Shown piece after piece: positions 12,401 through 22,512 of a stretch of 64,000 bases of DNA (its first letter is position 1; each line of letters starts with the position of its first letter). The notes beneath the pieces were generated by a model, which worked only from the letters and a program-made list of their open reading frames with translations, did not search any database and had not been told where the DNA came from. The DNA is from Branchiostoma belcheri (taxonomy: Eukaryota > Chordata > Leptocardii > Amphioxiformes > Branchiostomatidae), in the NCBI RefSeq assembly GCF_001625305.1, contig NW_017803854.1:1578213-1642212 (forward strand). Direction: 5' to 3'. A program made the translations under genes and the position numbers.

Positions 12401-12543
12401 ACGCAGAGATGCTAAGTTTTGACGAGGGAGAAGAGCTGGAGGTTTTAGAAACGCACTGGAATGGCTGGTGGTACGCTACCGTTGTAGGGGGGGAACATTC
12501 GGGATGGGTGCCTTCCAACTATCTAGACAAGAAGGAGACATGA
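321..12543 (+). CDS. SH3PXD2: SH3PXD2 (TKS5/TKS4-like) SH3 and PX domain scaffold, 5' end outside window
   Basis: Spliced from nine exons: 321-415, 2199-2356, 2728-2838, 3286-3403, 4024-4400, 5184-5228, 5595-5647, 7888-8010, 10000-12543 (stop TGA). All junctions keep frame; the total is 3624 nt, giving 1207 visible residues. Domains in visible numbering: end of the PX domain 1-31, SH3-1 about 52-104, SH3-2 about 123-176, SH3-3 about 334-391, SH3-4 about 684-738, SH3-5 about 1149-1205. Each SH3 shows the ALYDY-like strand, the GWW or GWWY core and the P-S/A-x-Y/F-L end. In vertebrates TKS5 has five SH3 domains and TKS4 four; these adaptors bind phosphoinositides through PX, are Src substrates, and organise podosomes/invadopodia and NADPH oxidase. 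The linkers are Lys/Ser/Pro-rich and probably disordered. Most of the PX domain and the start codon lie upstream of base 1. Family assignment is firm; cellular role here is inferred from the family. Confidence 0.93.
416..2198. other. SH3PXD2 intron
   Basis: AT-rich, with no supported exon. It holds one foldback element with a perfect 9-bp target duplication (1739-1844). The longest open frame on the minus strand (1319-1642) shows no recognisable domain. Confidence 0.6.
1739..1844. mobile_element. TAGCCTG foldback element with perfect 9-bp target duplication
   Basis: Termini tagcctgagtgtcagcc and ggctgacactcaggcta. Flanked by agaaggaat at 1730-1738 and again at 1845-1853. Confidence 0.85.
2199..2356 (+). 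CDS. SH3PXD2: SH3PXD2 exon: linker and first half of SH3-1
   Basis: Acceptor gatgtag, donor gtgagg. After a Lys-rich linker it reads [14 protein letters not shown] and ends in DVIEKNENG, matching the TKS SH3-1 pattern (L-E-Q-Y-V-V-V-A-x-Y). Phase 2 in, phase 1 out. Confidence 0.93.
2728..2838 (+). CDS. SH3PXD2: SH3PXD2 exon: second half of SH3-1
   Basis: Acceptor gtcccag, donor gtcaga. It reads [19 protein letters not shown], the conserved Trp pair, G-W-V-P and closing Leu of an SH3 fold. Phase 1 in and out. Confidence 0.93.
3286..3403 (+). CDS. SH3PXD2: SH3PXD2 exon: most of SH3-2
   Basis: The acceptor follows a long C-rich tract (cccctgcag); donor gtgagc. It reads [19 protein letters not shown] and ends [13 protein letters not shown]. 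The tandem SH3-1/SH3-2 pair resembles p47phox and binds proline motifs in TKS proteins. Phase 1 in, phase 2 out. Confidence 0.92.
4024..4400 (+). CDS. SH3PXD2: SH3PXD2 exon: end of SH3-2 and Ser-rich linker
   Basis: Acceptor ttcgtag, donor gtgagt. It begins [15 protein letters not shown], closing SH3-2, then encodes about 110 low-complexity residues rich in Ser, Asn, Arg and Lys that end in a basic stretch ([12 protein letters not shown]). No further domain is visible. An open frame extends upstream of the acceptor to 3977 but is intronic. Confidence 0.9.
4781..5109. mobile_element. TAGCCTGG inverted-repeat element with perfect 9-bp target duplication
   Basis: Termini tagcctggttactaaacct and aggtttggtgaccaggcta. 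Flanked by ctcgaagac at 4772-4780 and again at 5110-5118. About 330 bp, no coding capacity. It lies in an SH3PXD2 intron just upstream of the 45-bp exon. Confidence 0.85.
5184..5228 (+). CDS. SH3PXD2: SH3PXD2 small in-frame exon with GC donor
   Basis: Acceptor ctctctag ends at 5183. The exon is 45 bp, phase 1 on both sides, and ends AAAG followed by gcaagt, the strong consensus of GC-AG introns. It encodes a basic Ser/Arg peptide (about [16 protein letters not shown] with shared codons). Being symmetric, it can be skipped without a frame change, so it may be a regulated cassette. RNA evidence is needed; the splice context is the only support. Confidence 0.6.
5595..5647 (+). CDS. SH3PXD2: SH3PXD2 exon: proline/arginine segment before SH3-3
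   Basis: Acceptor tatttag, donor gtaagt. It reads [17 protein letters not shown], comparable to the PPPRRD segment that precedes SH3-3 in vertebrate TKS5 and is a proline-rich SH3 ligand. Phase 1 in, phase 0 out. Confidence 0.85.
6126..6349. mobile_element. TACTCTCCAAGCAGA inverted-repeat element containing a nested foldback
   Basis: Termini tactctccaagcagaggtt and aacctctgcttggagagta, with diverged 9-bp flanks (ctacagaac, ctacaaaat; seven of nine match). Inside, about 6208-6286 is a TAGCCTGGG foldback with paired arms (atcctatttgtat and atacaaataggat). The nesting orders the insertions: the foldback came second. Confidence 0.75.
7121..7141 (+). CDS. possible SH3PXD2 microexon (21 bp)
   Basis: A T/C-rich stretch is followed by gaaaag at 7115-7120, then 21 open bases (QPQAAEQ) and the donor gtagac. 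It is phase 0 on both sides, so it would fit between the exons ending at 5647 and starting at 7888. The acceptor is weak and the sequence is not one I recognise from the family. Confidence 0.2.
7714..7833. mobile_element. TAATCTCC inverted-repeat element with perfect 9-bp target duplication
   Basis: Termini taatctccaaggagatc and gatctgcttggagatta; the interior repeats the ggccaggcag..atccattggcc motif of its relatives. Flanked by gacatttgc at 7705-7713 and 7834-7842. It lies 54 bp upstream of an SH3PXD2 exon. Confidence 0.8.
7888..8010 (+). CDS. SH3PXD2: SH3PXD2 exon: first half of SH3-3
   Basis: Acceptor tgccacag, donor gtactt. It reads [11 protein letters not shown], then [20 protein letters not shown], close to the vertebrate TKS5 SH3-3 (E-F-Q-T-T-I-P-D-G-I-S-F). 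The polyproline run is a likely SH3 ligand. Phase 0 in and out. A transposon-like element (7714-7833) sits just upstream. Confidence 0.93.
8011..9999. other. SH3PXD2 intron between the two halves of SH3-3
   Basis: No exon was recognised. Near its 3' end (about 9819-9885) is one copy of a short repeat (agctggtataactgcccttc) also seen at 2628-2690 and, diverged, at about 34290-34345. Confidence 0.5.
10000..12543 (+). CDS. SH3PXD2: SH3PXD2 terminal exon: rest of SH3-3, linker, SH3-4, SH3-5, stop
   Basis: Acceptor tttctgcag ends at 9999; the frame then stays open for 847 codons to TGA at 12541. It opens [14 protein letters not shown] (end of SH3-3). SH3-4 spans about 10969-11131 and SH3-5 about 12361-12534, with GWWYATV and [11 protein letters not shown] at the end. 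Between them are tandem RKSSP(V/I/A) units (about 10465-10570), a duplicated DMLSEI(Q/H)xVLA(S/A)K helix motif (10418 and 10688), a duplicated (L/V)KER(M/L)GML motif (11632 and 11794), and a run of NKP/TKP repeats (11957-12120). A single large 3' exon is typical of this family. Open reading frames on the other strand here are shadows. Confidence 0.95.
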   Translation, partial: VIEKSPSGWWFVTVGEGGTEGWAPASYIERRERPKKPPASSATAVPKPTFSPPVSPVAKVVPAFEKPHVQLKRTPSDAIVKPNFSPPPVPQQSGKEKDPSPVNGRKASPVLHIRETQDQEGRLSPSEDDPVLPTIGGTDMLSEIQQVLASKQKNVRKRSPARKSSPARKSSPIRKSSPVRKSSPVRKSSPGPSRPTTQPPKVPQMKGWIEADSKDLPSSSSEQHTEQEGDMLSEIHKVLAAKAKHIVQSETKPESREIHRTEISKQNDEEENNNRQQKTKFAGIPAKHAGRTTKGGEMSAKHDGITSKHHGKPSKYDGELIQDEEGIYVTCERYERQDTKEISFSKGQKAEVLEKNTSGWWFVRIGSKEGWAPSTYLGHDDKLHIEEEEEVKYVDVEKAVPAKFRNGNDVTKHSSSENKKPTTVAFQKKATPPNKMPTKDVEIKKQTRATEVKARYSLPVKKTQTVSKVSEPLPPKESIPPATSTESVLSVREGMSKFTAASTRTTSPKGFQKQEPRKGSPKAKVIPKSASSDHKGGKIERVPSLKERMGMLMEKTGGETTSSLSRIPKKRTEETKASRAKSIPDDMHQADGEERFISVKERLGMLQGKIGPAQKRDAADASVAKSGKSFGTGRGLAGRPAVPTKAKPQLIRNKPAVAPARPKPPVFGNKPSVPQTKPAVQASKPVISNKKPALAQNKPKLTLNQTKSSPPSLKTKDVAIGELNSARVDVPSPFRPKSLTRMDSETSSLTSESSSLTTVTALETDGDEHIYESVEDVMGHDTTIVTGENVYIAAASYHTDDAEMLSFDEGEELEVLETHWNGWWYATVVGGEHSGWVPSNYLDKKET

Positions 12544-13272
12544 TTTTAGTTGAAATTTTAAATTTGTTGGCTTCTCCTTAATTGCAACATTATTTTTTGT
12601 CCAGATATTTTTTTGGGGGTACATTCTACAAAAATCAAGCCACAGTATTTTTCTAATATGTATGATAATTGATTTGCATTGTCAAGTATTTTAGCAATTG
12701 TGTTTTAGGAATGGTTTAACAGTTAGAAACTATTTTGCGCCTCTCATGATAATCATAGAATGTACAATAATGATGTGTAGAGTAAAATGATACTCATGAT
12801 AATTATAATAACATATAAACCATTACGTTCAATGTCATATTCAATATGACTATTTGTGATTGACAGGTGTCACACTGATTCTATGCACTGAAACTTCTCA
12901 GTGGCTGATGTAATGTGTAGTAATTATGCACTATGCACAATTATGTACTTATGTGTCAAAATGTGTAATTCTTATATGTAATTATTTTATCCAACAAATA
13001 ACTGTATTGACATTCAAAGGGCAATCAGGAACAGGTCGCCAATCAGTTGATTTTAAAATGTGATGAAATGGTTTATTGAGGATAAAAACACTGGCAGCCT
13101 TACATAGGCTGAATTGTGGTTCTTTAACAATTCATTCATGTTAGACTCATTGACAACATAATACAAAATTCTTATCACATAGATTCAAACAGGAATCTAC
13201 GATCATTCAATATAAAATTGACTACATTTTATTGTGTGATTACAATGTGTGAATCAAGAGCACAAATTCTCC

Positions 13273-13335
13273 AATAAATTATCACAAAGGGCCAATCAAT
13301 AATAGTAAATAAACAGAGTTATACATAATAAATAA
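13273..13335 (+). terminator. possible poly(A) signals of SH3PXD2
   Basis: The sequence after the stop is AT-rich without coding signs. A cluster of AATAAA hexamers lies at 13273, 13308 and 13328-13335, which would give a 3' UTR of about 0.75 kb. AATAAA is common by chance in such AT-rich DNA, so the true 3' end is uncertain. Confidence 0.25.
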
Positions 13336-15014
13336 AATCACATATAATACTTTCACCTTCTCAAATGACTGTCAAGGTAACACACAATATAGAACATTGT
13401 TGTTTTGTATCCTGTGCAACAGTGACCACTGAGTGCTGACCACTACTGACCACCTGTTCAACCACCTGTTAGATGAAGCACTAATTGGTTGCAGTTCACT
13501 CCAGAACTGCTAGGTGGCCGTGGCCGTGAGAACATGGATTGAAAGGAGCACTGATCGAAGGCCTTTGCAAAAGTGACCCTTTTTTCAAAGGAAGTGAAAG
13601 ATTTTGAAGGTAAACTGTTGGTTGAAAAAATCACCACATGTAATGATAAAAAATATAGATAAGAAATTTCTATGGTCTATCAATGATTGCTCCTGAACAG
13701 TGTAAAAATTAATTATTTTCATAATCATGATAAATATTGACTTGAAAATCTGTTGCCATAAGAATTTACAATGTTGAAATTCCTTCTTGTTGCTCAGAAG
13801 AAAAGTGTCTTTTTAGCATCTTTGGCATAAAAAAACTCCTTCCAATTGAAGCAGTATTTTACACCCTAAAATCTGCACTCCAGGACCTCCAACCATCAAT
13901 ATTTAATCAAATCTTTCGATTCAACTTTGTTTTACGCCCTGTGTATAGCGTTACCATAGCTACAAAACTTATTAGTCTGACTTTAGCTGGTACAGACGTC
14001 ACGACACGGAATAAAATCACCACTCCTTTGTTCTGAAATTCTTCCCTTCGAGATTAAAATTCCCTCGATGATTTGTCTTCGTCAGACGTTAGATGTTGCA
14101 CCAATCAAGGGATGGAATTCTCTTTATCTCAGATGAAACGATTGGTGACCTTTGCTGATCTGTCACATTTATTCATAACGATTTGATGAATCGAGAACCT
14201 CACAATTCCTTTGCAGTGAAAAAGATAAGATTCTGTTTTGATACTTTCAGGAATCAGCATATTGTTTGTTTTTTTTTCTTTTCTGAAAATATGTTTGAAA
14301 AATAAAGAACTCGTAGATAATTATAATGTACATGTAAGTCGGCATCGGATATCAGATATATATCTCATTCAAATGAAATTACATGCTTGGGCATTGTCCA
14401 TTACTATGACGATTCTTGAAAGTTGAAGCTGGTGTCCTCCCAACCACTGTGCAATTTTTAGGGACAGGATGATTTTAGGCCCCGTCTCATATGATGAGGT
14501 ACATTTTTAAGCAAAAAATACACTTATTAACACTTGCGGAATTATTAAATTCAGCAACCTGGCGATCACTTAAATGGGCCAAAGGTCTTTGACAATCTGA
14601 CGCCAGCTTGAAGGGTTTTCCCCCTTGGTTTCCTTTCTCTAGTGTTAGATTTTAATTGTGTAGAACTCTATTATTGTGTTGTCAATAATCTCAGTAACTC
14701 GAGTACACCCTTGTACTTTAGATGATGATTATCTTACATTTACGATGTATTCTCTTTTTATTTCTGATGGATTCTCCCTCAGGAGTTAGGCTGTATCATT
14801 TTCCATTGTAGATAATTATTGTATTACTAGGATTGGTACACAAGAGATAGATACATTGTATAACTTTCACAGCAGATTTGTAAAGGAAGAAATTATCAAA
14901 TTTCGGTTTATTTCGCAAAGTCATTATGTCTTGACTTACATAGTAATGCACACTCAGCTATATCAAGGACATTATACAGAAGTCCTTGGCTGTATCAAGG
15001 ACTGCATTTTTAAG

Positions 15015-15336
15015 GCCACACCAATTTAATCTCTTGTTTCTCGGATCCTTGCTTAATTTTTTTTCTGATTTCCCAAAACAACATGCATGTACCATTCAGG
15101 TCCTGAATCAACCCCAAAATGCCCATATTTTGTCAACAACGGTTGAAGTCTTTGTATTCCTAACTGTTACACTTACAGTTTTACATCAATCTATGCAGTG
15201 ATTCAAGTTCAAAATTCATTGTTTGGATCATGAACCAGCCTAGTATGTTGACTTTGTGGCTTCTGGGTGTTTTCCCGTGCCCGCCTTACCGTATTAACTT
15301 CCTGAAACAGAGAAGCAACAAATGAAGGCCTGCATG
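15015..15336. mobile_element. diverged copy of the AGGCCACACCAATTTAAT foldback
   Basis: It begins aggccacaccaatttaat and ends with degraded caacaaatgaaggcct. The interior (gttcaaaattcattgtttgg) matches 26040-26065, inside the better-preserved copy at 25848-26228. Confidence 0.55.
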
Positions 15337-16869
15337 GGGAGGGGGGGGGGTGTGTAGTGATTACGAATTACACAAAATTTTCGCCGCCGATTACAAATTA
15401 CGTTAAAGTCTCAAAGCTGATTGCGACCTTACAATTTGCAGCTAATGTCCTATTACGAATTACCGGTACTTTGATTTTTGCGGAGACTGCCTATGAATTA
15501 AGAAGTCTAAAAAGACCTGATTACGCCTTACAAAAAAGGGTAGGCAGGCCCTCACAAATCAAATGGGTGTGGCCGAACGTGTCCCCTTCGTGAAAGAAGA
15601 AGTGAGAATGACGCAGAAGTTAATTAAACAGATATAAATCTTACTCTGACCCATTTAATCATGTCTCCTATGATGAAACGTGACTTACGGATTCTTCTTG
15701 CATCTTCAGATACATTCAGCCTATTGTTATATCTAGGTCAGCCCTTGGTGTATAATGGCAAACCTTATAAATAATTCACTCCCTGACTCAATAACTTATG
15801 AAGTTTCGGTTGTGTTGATTTCGTTTCTTGAGTCACGCTACTTATTTAGGGGTAGTCCATTTGATCTGGGGATGAACCATTATTGGTCAGGGGATGGACC
15901 ATTATTTAAATGAAAGAACTGAAAGTGAATATTTAGGTATGATAGTCTAGGCATTTGTTTGGTTCAATTTACCGTTCAATATATAAGTATTCACAAAGCA
16001 GAAACTGTCACTATATGTACATTAAATATACAGAATGAAATACTTGATCACAATTCACAAGTGTTGGAAAATATTTACCAGTATAGACACTGCGATGATT
16101 AAAAAACTTGTTGTCAACTACACTGTACACCAACTTCTCAGAGTAATGTAAGTTGTTGCAGTTGTGTTATAGTAACATAATAGAGCTGTAATATTTACAG
16201 CAATTCTCAATGTCAGGAGGCTGAGACAATGTTATTTTTGTCATTTAATACCCATATAAATGTCTGGTGCTAATATACATTAGTCATTACTAACCCTGCA
16301 TTTTATTGTAAATATACCTCATATAACCTCATGGAGAATGAATTATTGGTTTTATTAAATCTAAGTGTCTCAGGCTTATTCTTTCCGTGTATGTGGAGGT
16401 TTTGTTTTTTTGTGCATCTGTGTTTGCTTGTGTTTTGGCACTGTATGATAGGCAGGACGGGACACTACCTGTGACAGGAAGTTAGGTCAAAGATCCCAGA
16501 AAAGTTTATCTCATTTCCTGCTTTGTACGTGCCTGTTGCCTTATGGGAGCCATTGGGAAAATGCGTTATTGATTAGCAGAATTAGCAAGACATTTACATT
16601 TACATGTATTGATCAAGCAACAAATAACAACAAAAATATTTTACAGAAGTCTGAGAACTTCAATTTCTTGTTTCTATGGTGCTCATTTCTCCTTTGACTC
16701 ATATTTGTTTAACAGCTTTCCCACAGAAAAGCAGGCTTGATTTTGAGTCATTCATTTTGAAATGTAGCTGACTAAAGCATCCACGTTCTACATAAAGACA
16801 CACTACGTACTACCAGGTGGGGAGGCAAATATACCCTTGAAACTGTCAAGTGTCAAGAATGTTTAGTCT

Positions 16870-17038
16870 CCACCAGACTCCTTTGCAGGCTGAATAAATA
16901 GTAGAAATCGGCCTGCGTGCAGGCAAACTGGACCCTCTATGGTCGGCCATCTCGCCTGGCCAGCTGCCGGGGTACATTCTTTTTACTAATTTTAGACCGA
17001 TTTCTACTATTTATTCAGCCTGCAAAGGAGTCTAGTGG
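16870..17038. mobile_element. foldback element with 42-bp near-perfect arms
   Basis: The left arm 16870-16911 (ccaccagactcctttgcagg and onwards) pairs with the right arm 16997-17038 with one mismatch over 42 bp. The loop is about 85 bp. Such well-preserved arms suggest recent insertion or conversion. Confidence 0.8.
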
Positions 17039-17884
17039 ATATTAACAAATGTTCCTGCACAGAAACAAAAGCAAGTCGTGTATAAAAGAGCTCATGTATG
17101 TATTCATGAGACAATAAACAAGGCCATGAAAAGGTCAATAAACCTTTGATCATTTTTAGCAGTAGTAATCAGCTAATGTGACGTTTAAAACATGCTACGA
17201 ATGCTGTATTTGCTCATTATACTGTAGTTAACTTTGTCTTCCTGTTAGCAAAATTTCAGAGTATGAGGAAAGTGGACATGCAATCACAGAACTTAATTGT
17301 CACTATGGCATCAAGTGCAGGGAGGGAAGTGAAAAATAATTTAATGATTTGATAACAGTAATGATAAGTTCACGGTACAAATGAAAACACTTAACAAACA
17401 CTAAAGGCCATGAAAGCTAAAGTAAAACAATAGGGAATTACAGTGTTTAGTAAAAAAAATCACTCACTATATCAACAACGGAAAACAGTTTTGCACAGGT
17501 TAAATTGTACACTTCAAAGCAAGCTACAACTGTTACGCAACCTGTTCCAGACAGATTGGTCATGAATTTTCATCGAGTCACCCACGGGAGTGTTAAATAA
17601 CAGGTGGTTGATATTGACAACGAGTAATTCCCAGAATCGGCCACAAATAATTCCTAGAATTGGCCCCAGGAGAAGTGACTACAGTATATTTTTGTAGACA
17701 TAACGGGTATCAAGTTTAATGGATGGCGCCAGCGCAAGAGGTTTACTGTGACTGATGCTGGGCATTAATGTCATCTACAATGTATGTGGCTCTTACTTGT
17801 GACAAGGGTTACCCAAAAGTCACTGTCACAAAGTGGCAAACTGGCTCTTCTCCAGACTGATAATTCTTTTTTTTTAAAATCCAA

Positions 17885-18020
17885 TTGTAACATCATTTTT
17901 CCCCGACCCCGAAATGGGGGTTAGACGTGCTTGCATCAAATGCAAGTCTTTTGTTGGAGCAAGATTTTTACGCCTGGATGCCCTTCCTAACTCCAACCCA
18001 AACCCTAGTACAAAATGTAG
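17885..18020. repeat. dispersed-repeat fragment
   Basis: Contains tacgcctggatgcccttcct and ccccgaccccgaaatggggg. The first motif resembles a short repeat found in many aquatic animal genomes (from memory, not checked here). Confidence 0.35.
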
Positions 18021-18149
18021 TAGGGCCCAAGATCCCTCAAATTTAGCCAAATACAATGTAAGGAGAATAATAATTCTTATTTTGTGATTATTAGACAATG
18101 TTATTTTGACAATGGAAAAATATTTTTCAGCAATTTCTGAATCAGTAAA

Positions 18150-18351
18150 TACTCTCTGAGTAGAGGTTGGGGGGGAATATTGTTACCTTTCTATATATGC
18201 CCCATTTTTTCTGTCACTGCCCCCACAACCTCTGCTGCGAGTCACAGCCTCAAAGGCTATTAACAACTTGGTTGGTGGGGGTAGTGACAGAAAAAACAGG
18301 ACATATAAAGAAAGGTTACAATCTTCCCCACCAACCTCTGCTTGGAGAGTA
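18150..18351. mobile_element. TACTCTC inverted-repeat element with 8-bp target duplication
   Basis: Termini tactctctgagtagaggtt and aacctctgcttggagagta. Flanked by tcagtaaa at 18142-18149 and 18352-18359 (the identity extends one more base on each side, ten in all). Confidence 0.8.
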
Positions 18352-19739
18352 TCAGTAAATACTTTTTTGAGTAAAGCATAAAGTATGTCTGGATCAATGG
18401 CAGCTTTAGGCACACCTGTTCGAGAAAAGCATGCGACCCTTGGCACAGTGAAGCGCTAACCCCAGGTGTTATAGAATCAGGTTGTCCTTTTCTCTGCAGT
18501 GTCCTCATTGTCCTGAATCACCAGAGGCATGAAATCAGTTGCCATGACTGCAAAAAGCACGAACAGAAACCCGCTTGGCCTTACGTAAAGTTTTGCAAAC
18601 CATTAAGCCCTCAGATTACTCGAAAATGGCCCCTATATCTTCCTTTCCATTGTGCTCTGGGTTTCTGGTGTCTGGTGTGCTTTGAACCTCAAAAGGTTTT
18701 TGGGTGTGTAAAAGAACATCTTTGACGACACAGATTTACAGTTGTAGTTACACCTGCAGTTGGTATTCACAGCATCTTTTGTCAGAGCTTTGACATAACG
18801 TTAACCATATTTTAACAATATCAAACCTCAAGTTGAATTTTTATAACTCAAGACCTGGTCACATTCCTTGAATTATAGTGTCATGACAGCGAGTTACAGG
18901 TATTCTACAAAAAACAGCTATCTCATGACAGCAAAAATTGCTGTTTAATAGTGTGTCATTGGCTAGTACTGTCATGGCATCAATAAAAATCTTACAACAA
19001 AAAAAATAGTGACCATGCCTTTACTGGTCCCACTGAATATATGAAAAATATGATTTGATAACAAGTTGCAGAGATTCTGCATAAGAAAAAAAAAACGTTT
19101 GTGTTCCCACAAGATTTCTCCATCAGTCCAATTAGCAAATGGATTGTGTTTTGTCTTGTATGACAGACAACTCTCAATAGATGCAATAATTTACTACTGC
19201 CCAGTGATGGGACGTCCCAAATATAGCAAGGACACACTCTTGTTGCTATGTGGACATCCCTTATGCAAGTGACCAACAGGCTTTAGAAAGAATAGCCTGC
19301 AGAGCCCATTTAATCTCAGGGGAATTGAGGGGATTTAAAAGAATTGACCTGTAGAGCACTTTTTTCGATGCTGATTTTAAGATTTCTAATCTGTTGACAA
19401 CTTTTTTATCCAAGCTGAACCAAACACTCCTTAATTGTAGCTTTCTCATATTTTTCACAGTTCACATTTCTGTCCATTTATTCATTAAAAAAATGCAATC
19501 CACCCGGGTATTATCTTAAGGTAAAATTTTGAAACCATCCAACACCTCAAAATTGGCAGGCTACTTTTGCAAGGAGTGTAAGAATCCTATTTTTAAGCTC
19601 CTTATTGTTTTCAATGTGAGGTCAACCTAAAAAAAACAGGTTGTCCCAAATCTCCAAGCAGATGTTTGGATCCAAAACCTTGTACGTTTCCTGAAAAAAA
19701 TCAAGACATATGCTTGGAGACAAGATATTCAATTCTCAG

Positions 19740-19935
19740 TACTCTCCAAGCAGAGGTTTGGGTTTGGAGTTATTTTTCATGTGTTTTAGGCTTTTTTTTT
19801 ACCAGTCTTTCTTGCACTGGTATCTTTTTTACACCAACCCATGAAAAAAAACAGTTCACAAAAAGAAAGCCCAATAAAAAAGCCTAAAATCACGCCAAAA
19901 ATAAGCCAAAACCCAAACCTCTGCTTGGAGAGTAC
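19740..19935. mobile_element. TACTCTCCAAGCAGA inverted-repeat element
   Basis: Termini tactctccaagcagaggtt and aacctctgcttggagagta, with a T/A-rich interior including paired A- and T-tracts. No clear target duplication. A half copy lies at about 20350-20506. Confidence 0.75.
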
Positions 19936-22211
19936 TAGTATTCCCTCAGGGGGGTGCCTGCAATGTTTATGATGCGACGTTTGCGTTGACATAGCAACCT
20001 TGCCCAGAGGCAGGTGGTGGTAACTTGATTTGTAGCTAAGGCATTACACACCTGACAGAAACAATCCAGTGTACCCATGTGTGTGTGTGTGTGTGCAAGG
20101 ACATTATACAGAAGGTATAATGTCCTTGGTGTGTGCTATTTCTGTCTCCGTCATTTAGGAGGTGGATAATATGTTTTCAGTTCAGTGAGTAGGTGAGGTG
20201 TATCTGGTGGAAACATAAATATGATTCTGCTTTAGGTATGATCTAGCTTCTAATATCTTCAGAGCATCAAACTGTACACCTTCAGTGGACCAACTCCCCT
20301 GGCATGTTATCTGTCTATTTTGCAAATTTCTACCCTTTTCAGTCACTTCCATTTGCCACCCGAAATTGGCTGGCACTAAAAAAAAAACGATACCAGTACA
20401 AAAAAGAAAGCACAATAAGAAAAGCATAAAAGCATGTCAAAAAGCCTAAAAGCATGTCAAAAATATGCTAAAGCTTAAACCTCTACTTGGAGAGAGTACT
20501 GTACTAGTATGCAGATTATCCCCACCTTTAATACTTCAGAGCTTGTAAGCAAGAAAAAGGAAAGTTTTAAATCCAGCTGCGGCATTGGTCACTCTGAAAC
20601 TGACCAGGGATAATACGGTTGGAATAGGCCATTTGCACAAAGTCCACACCTTTATAAAGTACTAGCACAATGCTGACCGTTTGCTCTGCTGTGTGTTAAT
20701 CTTCTTATAATTGAGCCCTTTAAAATTTAAAACACTCCCCTGTCCCAATTCTCGGACCAGGCGACGAACAGGCACACTGGCAGGTGTTTTCTTACAACCT
20801 GGTCTGCCATGGTAACAAGGACTGAGCCAGCTTCTTTTATTGGTTAATTGGGCATAACAAGATGTCTGGCAGGTGTGGAAACAATAGTATGTCTTGATAC
20901 TGATTTTATAATCTTATCTTTTTTTTTTCTTTTTTTTGTACTGAAAAAAAATTATTTTCTAAAATTCTTTTTAAAAACTTTAAAAACTACAGTCCAGCAA
21001 TTTTTTTCACAAAACTTAACATCAATCATATGACTTTTATTTTGCGATAGGGTTTAGGGAATCAAAATACAAGGGGCAAAAGCATAATCACTAGTCACCT
21101 AAGAGAGTGGAAAGCTTCCCTCTTGATTCTAAGTTTAAGCAGGCTCGTTTAAGGACTTTTTCCTGGAACCCTGAGTTGACGTCTTCTGTTTGCCTATCTG
21201 CATAAAACAAATAAGGGTTCGTTTAGTTCCGCATGGAGGGATGGATGGCATTTTGAAAGGGTATTGACCCTTTGGTTTGCTGTCTATTTGTCCTCGACTG
21301 AATAAATGCATAAGTTAATCGTTACTGTGAATTATGTACTCATCAAATGGAATACAACAACATGTCATATCTATTTTTAATCAGGGGATGACAAGGCACG
21401 AAATTTCCATTGTCTTTTACTTCCTGTTGTGTTGCGCAGGTAGAAAATTTACATATCAAACAGGCTGCCCGCCTCACCTGGTGTGACGTCACACGGCCCC
21501 CCAGACGAACAGTTTTGGGGGAGGGTTTAGACATCGCTAAGGGTTACCAGCAATTTTCCCGGTGGAATTCATCACCTAGCACCAAAAACAGGCGACTTCT
21601 GATCCTAATTAGCCCATTCAGTACTGTAGTTGGACTCGAAGCAAGCATTGGTGTAGCTAGCTAACTCGATTTGTAGGCTTTTGAGGACCAATTTTGGAGT
21701 AAATCCTAAACGCGTGTACGGTGAGTAAACATATGCCCGGGCGCTTTGTCGTCTGTTTTTTCCCACGTTGTTTGGAAGTGAAATCGACGCTAACATCGAT
21801 GATCTTGCCTAGCATGCCTCAGATTTTATACTTTACGTATGGTTGAGTGCTTGTGTTAGTGTTGTAGGCATGTTTATGATTTTAAACCGCCGTGCGCTTG
21901 TGTTGTTTGAAGTGCAACAGGCAGAACTTGTGACAACAAGGAAGTTGCGATGCTCAAAAATGGCTTATCAAGATCACCCACCGTCTGCGTCGCACGTTTT
22001 TCCCGTAGAAAACTGAATATTTATGGTCCATACTCTACACTACAAACAGAAAATGTTACGTCAAGAAAAAACGCAGACGAATTAAGTGTTTTAGATGACG
22101 TGTTTAATGTTTGCCGCCCCCTTTTTTCACAGATCAGTCGCGTTGTGCGACGAACAAAAATTCGTGAGTCGTGACAGAATCATTCTTTAGTGCGAGCGTA
22201 AGAGAAGAAAC

Positions 22212-22512
22212 ATGGCTGCCGGGCAGCTCTCGCTTCTCAGGACTTTCCTGTGTTTTGCCGCGTTCGTGGCGCTCTGTAGAGGCCAAAACGCGACCACGTC
22301 GGGCCCTACGGCGGCACCAGGTACCCAGGCACCGGCTGGCTCTTCGGGAAGCTGCACGGCCGACAGCAGCAACGTCGTAACGTGCGACTTCGGCAGCCTT
22401 CCCGCCGACCTGCCCTACGACACCAAGGATCCCCATTCCGCAGGTGGTCTGGCGGGCTACTACAATCTCATGAGCAGCTTCGTCCGGACCATCCAGCCCA
22501 AAGACGCCTACG
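22212..22512 (+). CDS. PROM1: prominin exon 1: signal peptide and N-terminal ectodomain
   Basis: The ATG lies in a strong context (gaaacATGg). A hydrophobic signal ([17 protein letters not shown]) precedes QNATTSG, an N-glycosylation site, and a Thr/Ala/Pro-rich stretch. It ends [19 protein letters not shown] and QPKDAYG, matching the family's A-G-P/G ... QP-R/K-D pattern. Donor gtaagt at 22513, phase 1 out. Confidence 0.93.

Larger units (their letters stand above)
12544..22211. other. intergenic region between SH3PXD2 and prominin
   Basis: About 9.7 kb with no supported coding exon. The first part is probably SH3PXD2 3' UTR. It carries foldback and inverted-repeat elements (15015-15336, 16870-17038, 18150-18351, 19740-19935), a dispersed-repeat fragment (17885-18020), a (GT)n tract near 20076 and a short hairpin (20095-20130). 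The last 700 bp are richer in CpG and lead into the prominin start. Confidence 0.6.
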
